Part shown: positions 1 to 5,414 of the stretch, one piece after another | How positions within the stretch are numbered: the stretch's first letter is position 1 | Layout: each line of letters begins with the position of its first letter | NCBI GenBank assembly: GCA_013003805.1 | Contig: JABDII010000164.1 | Span: 1 to 6,369 of the forward strand | DNA from: Gemmatimonadales bacterium | GTDB lineage: Bacteria; Gemmatimonadota; Gemmatimonadetes; Gemmatimonadales; GWC2-71-9 | Reading direction: 5' to 3' | Length of the DNA: 6,369 bases | Translations under genes and position numbers: made by a program | The notes under the pieces: model-generated | What the model was told of the DNA's origin: nothing | The model's input: only the letters and a program-made list of their open reading frames with translations | Database searches by the model: none

Positions 1-503
1 AGACAGTACCCCTCCTCGAGGGCCGTCACGGTGGCGGACACGACCGATGCCTTGGACAGCATGAAGGGGTGCTTTCCGCCGCCTAGGGCGGCGGACGACC
101 GACGGACCGCGGCCTGAAACCCGCCGACCGGCTCCCACGTGATCCAGCCGCGCTGTTGGCGTTGCACCGTGAGGAGCTCATTCTGTTCCATCCACCGCGT
201 TAGGGCTGCTTCGACATCATCCGTCGAGCCCCGGACGACCCGTTCCGCGGTCACCGCCAGCGGGCCGGCGAGCCGGTTCATGATCCCAGAAATGGGCGCG
301 GTGGGACGTCGGGTCTGCTCCTCGAGCATGGCCTGCTGGAGATAGCGGTCCGGGATCCCGACTTCCTTCCCCAGCGCCAGCACCTCGGTCGGGGTCAGGT
401 TCTCCCCGATCTCCCGCTCGGCGGTCTGGAGCTCGGCGGCGCGCTGGATAATGCGCTCGAGCGCGTCGCGATCGATCCTGCGAGCCGGAACCAGGTCAGT
501 CAT
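1..503 (-). CDS. Unknown protein, N-terminal 167 residues (cut by left window edge)
   Basis: I do not recognise a named family. The frame is open from an ATG at 503-501 to the window edge, so the C-terminus is missing. Residues about 8-63 look like a helical domain: a first helix rich in Arg, Glu and Ala (RRIDRDALERIIQRAAELQ), then a pattern LTPTEVLALGKEVGIPDRYLQ that resembles a small helix-turn-helix-like module. A Pro-containing linker near residues 66-72 leads to a second part (about 75-167) with a Trp/Gly-rich patch (RGWITWEPVGGF) and a short Gly run (ALGGGK). No signal peptide or membrane segment is visible in the part present. A good ribosome binding site (AAGGA at 513-509, 5 nt before ATG) supports the start. 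The gene overlaps the end of the upstream slipin gene by 8 bp (ATGACTGA), so translation is probably coupled and the two products may work together. Similar N-terminal modules seem familiar from Gemmatimonadota hypothetical proteins, but that is memory only. Confidence 0.8.
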   Translation of the reverse strand, partial: MTDLVPARRIDRDALERIIQRAAELQTAEREIGENLTPTEVLALGKEVGIPDRYLQQAMLEEQTRRPTAPISGIMNRLAGPLAVTAERVVRGSTDDVEAALTRWMEQNELLTVQRQQRGWITWEPVGGFQAAVRRSSAALGGGKHPFMLSKASVVSATVTALEEGYC

Positions 504-1371
504 CCCTGTCCTTCTTCGGGACCTTCGATTCCTCGACCTTGATCTGCGGGAGCATCGTAAGCGGATTGGGCTCGGGCAAGGCCGCCGCCTCCTCGCCTTC
601 GCTAAGAGCAGCCGCCTCAGTGCTCCCGCCGCCGAACCCCTTCTTCACGAATTGGGTGATCATGTCGATCGGGATCGGGAAGATCGTGGTCGAATTGTTC
701 TCCGCAGCAATCTCTACCACGGTCTGGAGGTAGCGGAGCTGGAGAGACATGGGCTCCTTGGCCAACGTGTTGGCTGCCTGGGCGAGCGTGCGCGATGCCT
801 GGAACTCACCCTGCGCGGCGATGACTTTGGCCCGGCGCTCGCGTTCCGCCTCCGCCTGGCGGGCCATGGCGCGCTTCATCATCTCCGGCAGGTCCACGTC
901 CTTGACTTCGACGGCCGACACCTCGATGCCCCACGGGTCGGTGCGCTCGTCGATGATCTTCTTCAGGATGCCGTTGATCTTCTCGCGATCGGCCAACAGC
1001 TCATCGAGTTCCGCCTCTCCCAAGACTGCCCGAAGGGTCGTCTGGGCAAGCTGGCTACAGGCGTAGAGATAGTCCTCGATGTCGATAATGGCCCGGGCAG
1101 GCTCTGTGACCCGCATGTACAAGACGGCGTTCACCTTCACGGAGACATTGTCTCGGGTGATGACATCCTGTGGTGGGATGTCCAGCGCCATGATCCTCAG
1201 GGAAACGCGCTTCTGGGTCGCAAATCCTGCGGGGAGGAAGATGAGCCCCGGTCCCTTGGTGGCGATGTACTTGCCGAGGAAGAAGACGACCCCTCGCTCG
1301 TACTGCTTCAGCACCCTGAGGCTCGCCGCAACGTAGCTCAATCCCAATGCGGCGGCGATGATGAGTTCCAT
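496..1371 (-). CDS. Stomatin/slipin-type SPFH (band 7) membrane protein
   Basis: A 291-residue member of the SPFH/band 7 superfamily, the stomatin-prohibitin-like proteins that oligomerise on membranes and organise membrane microdomains or regulate membrane proteases. A short hydrophobic N-terminal anchor (residues 2-19) is followed by the slipin signature YERGVVFFLGKY and KGPGLIFLPAG (24-49), the band 7 core with DIPPQDVITRDNVSVKVNAV (64-83), then WGIEVSAVEVKDVDLPEMMK (147-166). A charged helical stretch of Ala, Glu and Arg (about 165-205) is the usual coiled coil for oligomerisation, and STTIFPIPIDM (227-237) is the conserved C-terminal motif. The last about 45 residues are a Gly, Ala, Glu, Pro and Lys-rich tail. 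The ATG at 1371 was preferred over an upstream in-frame start at 1443 because it has a good ribosome binding site, begins the hydrophobic anchor and does not overlap the thiolase. It lies 17 bp after the thiolase stop. Family assignment is firm; its partner and role here are not known. No NfeD gene is visible beside it. Confidence 0.95.
   Translation of the reverse strand: MELIIAAALGLSYVAASLRVLKQYERGVVFFLGKYIATKGPGLIFLPAGFATQKRVSLRIMALDIPPQDVITRDNVSVKVNAVLYMRVTEPARAIIDIEDYLYACSQLAQTTLRAVLGEAELDELLADREKINGILKKIIDERTDPWGIEVSAVEVKDVDLPEMMKRAMARQAEAERERRAKVIAAQGEFQASRTLAQAANTLAKEPMSLQLRYLQTVVEIAAENNSTTIFPIPIDMITQFVKKGFGGGSTEAAALSEGEEAAALPEPNPLTMLPQIKVEESKVPKKDRDD
509..513 (-). promoter_or_regulatory. 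Ribosome binding site of the left-edge gene
   Basis: On the minus strand AAGGA lies 5 nt before the ATG at 503. It sits inside the last codons of the slipin gene. It fixes the start of the overlapping downstream gene and supports that this overlap is a real gene boundary. Confidence 0.6.
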
Positions 1372-1375
1372 GATG

Positions 1376-1382
1376 TCCCTCT
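1376..1382 (-). promoter_or_regulatory. Ribosome binding site choosing the slipin start
   Basis: Minus-strand AGAGGGA lies 4 nt before the ATG at 1371, within the 17-bp gap after the thiolase stop. It decides against the longer frame starting at 1443, which would add 24 Arg-rich residues ahead of the membrane anchor. Confidence 0.6.
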
Positions 1383-1388
1383 CGGTTG

Positions 1389-2600
1389 TTAGGCGGGAAA
1401 CGCCTCGACGATGACTGCCGCGCCTTGCCCGCCGCCGATGCACGCGCTCCCCAGGCCGAATCGTCCACCCCTACGGCGTAGTGCGTGCAAGAGATGCAAC
1501 GTGATTCGTGTGCCCGAGGCCGCCAAGGGGTGACCGATCGCAATCGCACCCCCATCGACGTTTGTTCGCTCCCGATCGAGGCCGAGTTCCCGCTCCACTG
1601 CGAGGTATTGAGCGGAGAACGCCTCATTGACCTCGATGAGATCCATCTGGTCCAGCGTCATCCCGGCTTTTGCCAGCGCTTTATGCGCCGCAGGGACCGG
1701 CCCGATACCCATGTACTTGGGCTCGACGCCGGCAACCCCCCACGCGATGAGGCGCCCCAAGGGTCGGAGCCCCTCGGCCGAGGCCACCTCTTCCCCGGCG
1801 ATCACGACCGCGGCCCCGCCGTCACAAATCCCCGACGCGTTACCCGCGGTCACCACGCCGTCCTTCTTGAAATACGGGGGGAGCTTCGCCAACGCCTCGG
1901 CCGTCGTGGAGGGACGCATGTGCTCGTCCGCCGCCCAGTCCTCGACTTGCCGGGTCTTGCGATTCTTTACCGGCACAGGGATAACCTCGTCCACGAAGTG
2001 CCCCCCGTCCCACGCGGCCCCTGCGGCCTGTTGGCTGCGGAGGGCATAGGCGTCGACATCCTCACGTGCAATCGAATGCTTGTCGGCCAGGTTCTCGGCG
2101 GTTTCCGCCATCGAGAATCCGCATTGGGGATCCTGCAGCGATTCCCACAGCACGTCCTCGAACGGCGGGGCCGGTCCGAGGCGGAGCCCCCACCGGGCAC
2201 CGCGAACGACATGGGGGGCCTGGCTCATGGACTCTGAGCCTCCGGCGAGCACGATCTTGGATTCGCCAAGCAGGATCTGCTGGGCCCCTTGGATGATGGC
2301 CTCGAATCCCGACCCACACAGTCGATTAACCGTGACCGCCGGAATCTCAGTGGGAAGACCTGCTTGGAGGCCAATGTGCCGAGCCAGATAAATGGCATCG
2401 GCGGAGGTTTGAAGGGCGTTGCCGAACACCACGTGGTCGATGGCCGAGGCCTCGACACCTGCTCGCTCGACGGCGTGCGTGGCGGCGAAGGTCCCCAACT
2501 GGGTCGCGGTATAGGACTTGAGAGCGCCGCCGAACCCGCCAAAGCCGGTGCGGACGCCCGAAAGGAAGACGACGTCGGTAGAATGGCCCTGAGTCTTCAT
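1389..2600 (-). CDS. Acetyl-CoA acyltransferase / 3-ketoacyl-CoA thiolase, ACAA2-like
   Basis: A complete 403-residue thiolase that would cleave 3-ketoacyl-CoA with CoA to give acetyl-CoA and a shortened acyl-CoA, or run in reverse to condense two acetyl-CoA. All catalytic elements are present: the nucleophile Cys95 in VNRLCGSG, Asn325 in NEAF, His357 in GHP, and Cys387 in SACIGGGQG. The SESMSQAP segment (122-129) is typical of the family. Several stretches (DAIYLARH at 68-75, GGSESMSQAP, KKDGVVTAGNASG, MGIGPVPA, ERELGLDRERTNVDGGAIAIGHP) resemble, from memory, the mitochondrial-type ACAA2 thiolase more than bacterial AtoB or PhaA, so a role in fatty-acid or branched-acid oxidation is more likely than polyhydroxybutyrate synthesis. 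The start at ATG 2600 is chosen over the longer frame to 2714 because the fold begins at TDVVFLSGVRTGFG; the ribosome binding site is weak (GGAG, 10 nt upstream). Slipin follows after 17 bp. Chain-length preference cannot be read from the sequence. Confidence 0.95.
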   Translation of the reverse strand: MKTQGHSTDVVFLSGVRTGFGGFGGALKSYTATQLGTFAATHAVERAGVEASAIDHVVFGNALQTSADAIYLARHIGLQAGLPTEIPAVTVNRLCGSGFEAIIQGAQQILLGESKIVLAGGSESMSQAPHVVRGARWGLRLGPAPPFEDVLWESLQDPQCGFSMAETAENLADKHSIAREDVDAYALRSQQAAGAAWDGGHFVDEVIPVPVKNRKTRQVEDWAADEHMRPSTTAEALAKLPPYFKKDGVVTAGNASGICDGGAAVVIAGEEVASAEGLRPLGRLIAWGVAGVEPKYMGIGPVPAAHKALAKAGMTLDQMDLIEVNEAFSAQYLAVERELGLDRERTNVDGGAIAIGHPLAASGTRITLHLLHALRRRGGRFGLGSACIGGGQGAAVIVEAFPA

Positions 2601-2740
2601 GAGAGACTGGCTCCAGAATCGTCGCGAATGGTCGTGTGGTGAGCACTGAAATATGCCCGTACCGAGGGACTCTCTCAAGCGAATGCGCCGAGCAATGGCA
2701 AGCACTCCCGGCACGGTCTCCGATAGGTCTGCTAGCCCGG
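2601..2740. other. 140-bp intergenic gap between dehydrogenase and thiolase
   Basis: This is the longest non-coding stretch and the probable border between two transcription units. It contains the candidate promoter and a weak GGAG (2614-2611) before the thiolase. No clear stem followed by a T run is seen after the dehydrogenase stop, so read-through from the upstream genes remains possible. I see no small gene or riboswitch-like structure in it. Confidence 0.5.
2650..2678 (-). promoter_or_regulatory. Candidate sigma-70-type promoter for the thiolase-slipin unit
   Basis: In the only sizeable gap, the minus strand shows TTGAGA (2678-2673), a 17-nt spacer, then CATATT (2655-2650). These match the -35 and -10 consensus at 5 of 6 and 4 of 6 positions. 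Transcription would begin about 40 bp before the thiolase ATG at 2600. It is the A+T-richest spot of the gap. Promoter calls by eye in a high-GC genome are weak, so this is only a candidate. Confidence 0.3.
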
Positions 2741-3790
2741 TTACCCGTCCACGGCCTGCTCGATGGCATGTGCGACATCCAGCGTGGATGCCGATCCCCC
2801 GAGATCTGGGGTGGTCGGTCCGTCGGCGATCACTCTTTGCACCGCCGCTTCGATCCGTTCGGCCGACTCAGGGTGGCCCAGTGCGTCCAACATGAGCGCC
2901 CCGGTGAGAATCGTCGCGATGGGATTCGCGACGGCCTTGCCGGACAAGGGTGGAGCGGAGCCATGCACCGGCTCGAAGAGACCCGGCCTTCCGGGGTGTA
3001 GGTTCGCACTCGGCGTCAATCCGAGGCCACCCACCAAACCCGCTCCCAGGTCCGACACGATGTCGCCGTAGAGGTTGTTGGTCACGATGAGTTGGAATCG
3101 CTCGGGCGCGCGCACCAATTCCAGCGCCAGCGCATCGATGTACCGATGTTCGCATTCGATGTCGGGAAACTGAGCGCCGACCGCCGTAAAGCACTCGCCC
3201 CAGATGCGATGAAACGGGATGGCGTTGGCCTTGTCGCACATCGTGACACGGGTCCTCCCGTGCTCGTCGGCCCATCTAAATGCAGCCTCCAGAATACGCG
3301 TCACTCCCCGCCGGGTGTGGACTTCTTCCGATATCTGCTCCTCGTCGGGAGTGCCGACATGTAGGGCACGACCTCGACCCACGTACGGACCTTCAGTGTT
3401 CTCGCGAAACACGACAAAGTCGATTGCCTCCGCCCGCTTGAGCGGTGTCAAGCGCGGGTGCAGAAGACGGATAGGCCGGAAGTTGACGTAGAGGTCGAGT
3501 CGAAAGCGGAGTCCGAGAAGGATATCACGCGCATGTTCGTTGTTCGGTACGCGTGGGTCGCCCAGTGCACCGACCAGAATTGCGTCGAACTCACGCTCCA
3601 GACGCGCAAACGCGTGGTTTGGGAGCGTCTCGCCGGTCTGTCGGTAGTGCTCGGCCCCGTAGGGGAATCGCTCGATCTCAAGGTCGACACCGTCCCGGCG
3701 CGCGGCGCGTATGAGCACGGGCTCAGCCGCGGCGACGACTTCCGGTCCGATTCCGTCGCCCGGAATGACGGCGATCGAATGTCGAGTCAC
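2741..3790 (-). CDS. Isopropylmalate/isocitrate-type decarboxylating dehydrogenase (LeuB-like)
   Basis: A complete 349-residue enzyme of the isocitrate/isopropylmalate dehydrogenase family, which oxidises and decarboxylates 2-hydroxy acids with NAD(P)+ and a divalent metal. Visible motifs are GDGIGPE (11-17), LRFRLDLYVNFRP (94-106), RENTEGPYVGRGR (129-141), CDKANAIP (185-192), YIDALAL (217-223), NNLYGDIVSDL (238-248), EPVHGSAP (273-280) and TPDLGGSAST (327-336). By alignment from memory to Thermus LeuB, the substrate arginines (R95, R105, R129), Tyr136, Lys187 and metal aspartates 219, 243 and 247 are kept. Overall the style (GTPDEEQI, LGDPRVP, ENTEGPY) resembles actinobacterial LeuB, so 3-isopropylmalate is the first guess for substrate, but tartrate/malate-like substrates are possible, and no other leucine gene lies nearby. 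The NAD-specificity Asp after HGSAP is Pro281. The start codon is GTG, directly abutting the TAA of the zinc-ribbon gene, with no clear ribosome binding site, so translation is probably coupled. The stop is TAA at 2741. Confidence 0.9.
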   Translation of the reverse strand: MTRHSIAVIPGDGIGPEVVAAAEPVLIRAARRDGVDLEIERFPYGAEHYRQTGETLPNHAFARLEREFDAILVGALGDPRVPNNEHARDILLGLRFRLDLYVNFRPIRLLHPRLTPLKRAEAIDFVVFRENTEGPYVGRGRALHVGTPDEEQISEEVHTRRGVTRILEAAFRWADEHGRTRVTMCDKANAIPFHRIWGECFTAVGAQFPDIECEHRYIDALALELVRAPERFQLIVTNNLYGDIVSDLGAGLVGGLGLTPSANLHPGRPGLFEPVHGSAPPLSGKAVANPIATILTGALMLDALGHPESAERIEAAVQRVIADGPTTPDLGGSASTLDVAHAIEQAVDG

Positions 3791-4474
3791 TTAGAAGTGT
3801 GGAACCGGTTGTCCGCAGGAAATACAGTGACGCCACCCAGCCTCGAGCTCGGCGTTGCAGCCGGGACACTGGAGGACGGCCTGGCCCTGGCCGCAATGCG
3901 GGCAATACTTCGCCTCGCGATCGACGGGCAACTCCCCGCCACAAAACAGACACTGTGGAGCCGCGGTCTCGGAGGCGGGGGTAACAGTCAGGGGAAAGTC
4001 GAGGATCTGGGCCTCTTCGCTCGTGGGCTCAGACTCGGTGGGCTCCGGCTCCGGCTCAGGGATTGGAGCAGGCTCCCCCAGCGGGGGTTCGGGATCGGCT
4101 GCCGCCGGGGCGAAGTCATCCGGCGGTGGCCCTCCAAGGGCGCGGGCTACGGCGGGTGCATCAAGGGCGACTTCGGCGTCGGCCCAACGGCTAAGGAAGT
4201 CGAGATCGGGGTGCAGGCTCGCCACCTCTTGAATGAAGCGTTCACGCACGTCTGGATCGGTGAGTTCGGCCAATTCTTCGTGGCCGGCACACAGGCGCAC
4301 CAACAATGATTCGTAGTCCTCGTTGCAGGCCAAGCCCAGGACATCACGGACGTCTCGGTAGGGAATGATCTCACGGGAGAGCGCGCCGACCGGAATCGGG
4401 CGGTGGAGCCACGATGGATCTAGGTTCGCCAGGGTGTTGACCAGCAATCGAAAGACCCGCTCCAGTTCGCTCAT
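3791..4474 (-). CDS. Double zinc-ribbon protein of unknown function
   Basis: A 227-residue protein in three parts. Residues 1-110 form a mostly helical domain I do not recognise, starting ELERVFRLLVNTLANLDPSW, with an aromatic and Leu-rich core. Residues about 115-170 are a low-complexity linker rich in Pro, Glu and Ala (PEPEPEPTESEPTSEE), probably disordered and acidic. The C-terminus carries two zinc ribbons: C175-x2-C178 with C191-x2-C194, and C203-x2-C206 with C217-x2-C220, matching the pattern of double zinc ribbon domains. Such ribbons usually bind proteins or nucleic acid; no enzymatic motif is seen and no membrane segment. The gene starts 3 bp after the RNase H-like stop and ends with TAA directly before the GTG of the dehydrogenase, so it sits in the middle of a tight operon. 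The fold of the C-terminus is firm; the function is unknown. Confidence 0.88.
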   Translation of the reverse strand: MSELERVFRLLVNTLANLDPSWLHRPIPVGALSREIIPYRDVRDVLGLACNEDYESLLVRLCAGHEELAELTDPDVRERFIQEVASLHPDLDFLSRWADAEVALDAPAVARALGGPPPDDFAPAAADPEPPLGEPAPIPEPEPEPTESEPTSEEAQILDFPLTVTPASETAAPQCLFCGGELPVDREAKYCPHCGQGQAVLQCPGCNAELEAGWRHCISCGQPVPHF

Positions 4475-4477
4475 GAT

Positions 4478-4483
4478 TCACCC
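4478..4483 (-). promoter_or_regulatory. Ribosome binding site fused with the upstream stop codon
   Basis: Minus-strand GGGTGA lies 3 nt before the ATG at 4474 and contains the TGA stop of the RNase H-like gene. A ribosome ending on that gene would sit on the initiation site of the zinc-ribbon gene, which suggests stop-start coupling. The spacing is shorter than ideal. Confidence 0.45.
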
Positions 4484-5113
4484 AACGGCTTCGGCGAGGG
4501 GGATCGGCTCGCCGCCGTCGACCAGCTGCTCTACCGCGGCGAAGGCGGCGTCCGGATCGTAGGTAGGAAACAGCCCACGCGTTTGTTTCGTCGCAAGCCA
4601 TGCTGCTAAACCAGAAGGCTCGGTGCCATTCGACGTCTTCTGCTCGGTTGCCGCCGCGACGGCCAGGTCATTGGCGTATTCGTTCTTTGCATGACCCTGA
4701 TGCCCGCGAACCCAGGTCCACTGAACGTCGTGTTGCCGCGCCGACTCCACGAGGGCGCGCCAGAGCGGAAGGTTCTCGATCGGCCCTCCCTTGCGGCGCC
4801 AGTTGCGCTGGATCCACCCGGGGATCCACTCGCGCATGCCCTTCACCAGGTATTCGGAGTCGGAGACGACCAACACCCGCAAGCGTTTGCCCTTCCGTGC
4901 TAGGAGCTGAAGTGCCGCGATTGCACCCGCCAAGGCCATCCGATTGTTCGTGGTATCGACCGCGTGCAGGTAAAAGTCCCGGCGCTGGATGCCCTGGGAC
5001 GTCCGGACCTCGATCAAGCCGCCCGCGCCGCCGGGGGTCTGCCCGTCTCGACCGTTACCGAGACAGCTCTCGTCGAGGTGGATGATGGCGATGGGGGACG
5101 ATGGATGTGACAC
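4478..5113 (-). CDS. RNase HI-like protein with altered active site
   Basis: A 211-residue protein with the RNase HI fold, the family that cuts RNA in RNA:DNA hybrids using a DEDD metal site. Matches to E. coli RNase HI are HLDESCLGN (12-20), TTNNRM (54-59), VVSDSEYLVKGM (82-93), the aromatic hybrid-binding handle EWIPGWIQRNWRRKG (95-109), LPLWRAL (115-121) and WVRGHQGHAKNEYAND (134-149). Of the four catalytic acids, Asp14 and Asp85 are present, but the position of E. coli Glu48 is Ala60 (RMALAGAI in place of RMELMAAI) and that of Asp134 is Asn148, with Asp149 next to it. The catalytic-loop His138 is kept. The loop after the first strand is longer than in E. coli (GNGRDGQTPGGAGG), and a C-terminal extension of about 50 residues (160-211) follows. 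The start is GTG at 5113 with no evident ribosome binding site; no other ATG, GTG or TTG lies between it and the upstream in-frame stop. Fold assignment is strong, catalytic activity is doubtful. Confidence 0.88.
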   Translation of the reverse strand: MSHPSSPIAIIHLDESCLGNGRDGQTPGGAGGLIEVRTSQGIQRRDFYLHAVDTTNNRMALAGAIAALQLLARKGKRLRVLVVSDSEYLVKGMREWIPGWIQRNWRRKGGPIENLPLWRALVESARQHDVQWTWVRGHQGHAKNEYANDLAVAAATEQKTSNGTEPSGLAAWLATKQTRGLFPTYDPDAAFAAVEQLVDGGEPIPLAEAVG

Positions 5114-5180
5114 GATCGGTGGAGTCAGAGTGAGCCCTTCATCCGTTGAGGGTGTAGGAGCTGATGGGAAAGGTCAAGGG
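5114..5180. other. 67-bp gap before the RNase H-like gene
   Basis: A short spacer between the small unknown gene and the RNase H-like gene. A TTGACC hexamer is present on the minus strand (5177-5172) but no matching -10 box follows. No ribosome binding site is visible just before the GTG at 5113, and no terminator hairpin was found. Confidence 0.4.
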
Positions 5181-5414
5181 CTACCGGTCGACGATATGAA
5201 AACCGTCGATCTCCCCCAGGGGAAACGTCATTTCCTCTCCGGTCATGGGAAGGAGGCCAACAAGCGACTCCGTCGGTTCCATGGTGACTCTGAGCGCTAT
5301 GATGACGAATTCAGTGCCGCGCCGAGTGAGAGCAACCCTGCGCCGCTCGACCGCGGCGGCCTCGAGTTCGTCGTATCGAGCGGTCGACCAGCGCATCTGC
5401 AGTTCTGGCGTCAC
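5181..5414 (-). CDS. Small unknown protein (77 residues) coupled to selD
   Basis: I do not recognise this protein. It would start with GTG at 5414, overlapping the selD stop by 4 bp (GTGA), a typical stop-start overlap, and ends TAG at 5181. An in-frame ATG at 5396 (Met7) is an alternative start, but neither has a clear ribosome binding site; GGGGGG lies just before the GTG. The predicted chain has a first helix (STARYDELEAAAVERRR, 10-26), then alternating strands: VALTRRGTEFVIIALRV (27-43) and LVGLLPMTGEEMTFPLGEID (51-70) followed by GFHIVD. This looks like a small beta-rich domain, with a turn at MTGE and a pattern loosely like WYL-type domains, which is inference only. It is soluble, without membrane or signal segments. 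Its composition is sensible for a real protein, and it fills most of a space that would otherwise be about 300 bp without a gene. Confidence 0.72.
   Translation of the reverse strand: MTPELQMRWSTARYDELEAAAVERRRVALTRRGTEFVIIALRVTMEPTESLVGLLPMTGEEMTFPLGEIDGFHIVDR

Noticed and set aside
451..1392. Long plus-strand open frame of 313 codons opposite the slipin gene
   Set aside because: It is antisense to a well-conserved SPFH gene, has a composition rich in Arg, Leu, Gly and His with no recognisable motif, and is explained by high G+C content.
1372..1443. N-terminal extension of the slipin to 1443
   Set aside because: It would overlap the thiolase end, places an Arg-rich stretch before the membrane anchor and has a worse start context than the ATG at 1371.
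1485..2237. Plus-strand open frame of 250 codons opposite the thiolase
   Set aside because: Antisense to thiolase codons with conserved catalytic motifs; no domain is visible and the composition is that of a shadow frame.
2601..2714. N-terminal extension of the thiolase to 2714
   Set aside because: The extra 38 residues do not resemble thiolase sequence, and the extension would cover the candidate promoter; the family normally begins near the ATG at 2600.
3458..4309. Plus-strand open frame of 283 codons across the dehydrogenase and zinc-ribbon genes
   Set aside because: It spans two clear minus-strand genes, shows no family motif, and its Gly/Arg/Leu-rich part mirrors the Pro/Glu linker of the zinc-ribbon gene.
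4811..4828. Repeated GGATCCAC words
   Set aside because: They encode the WIPGWI handle of the RNase H fold on the minus strand, so the repeat follows from the protein sequence.
5149..5177. Possible promoter from TTGACC before the RNase H-like gene
   Set aside because: No acceptable -10 hexamer is found 16 to 18 nt downstream (candidates such as CACCCT match poorly).
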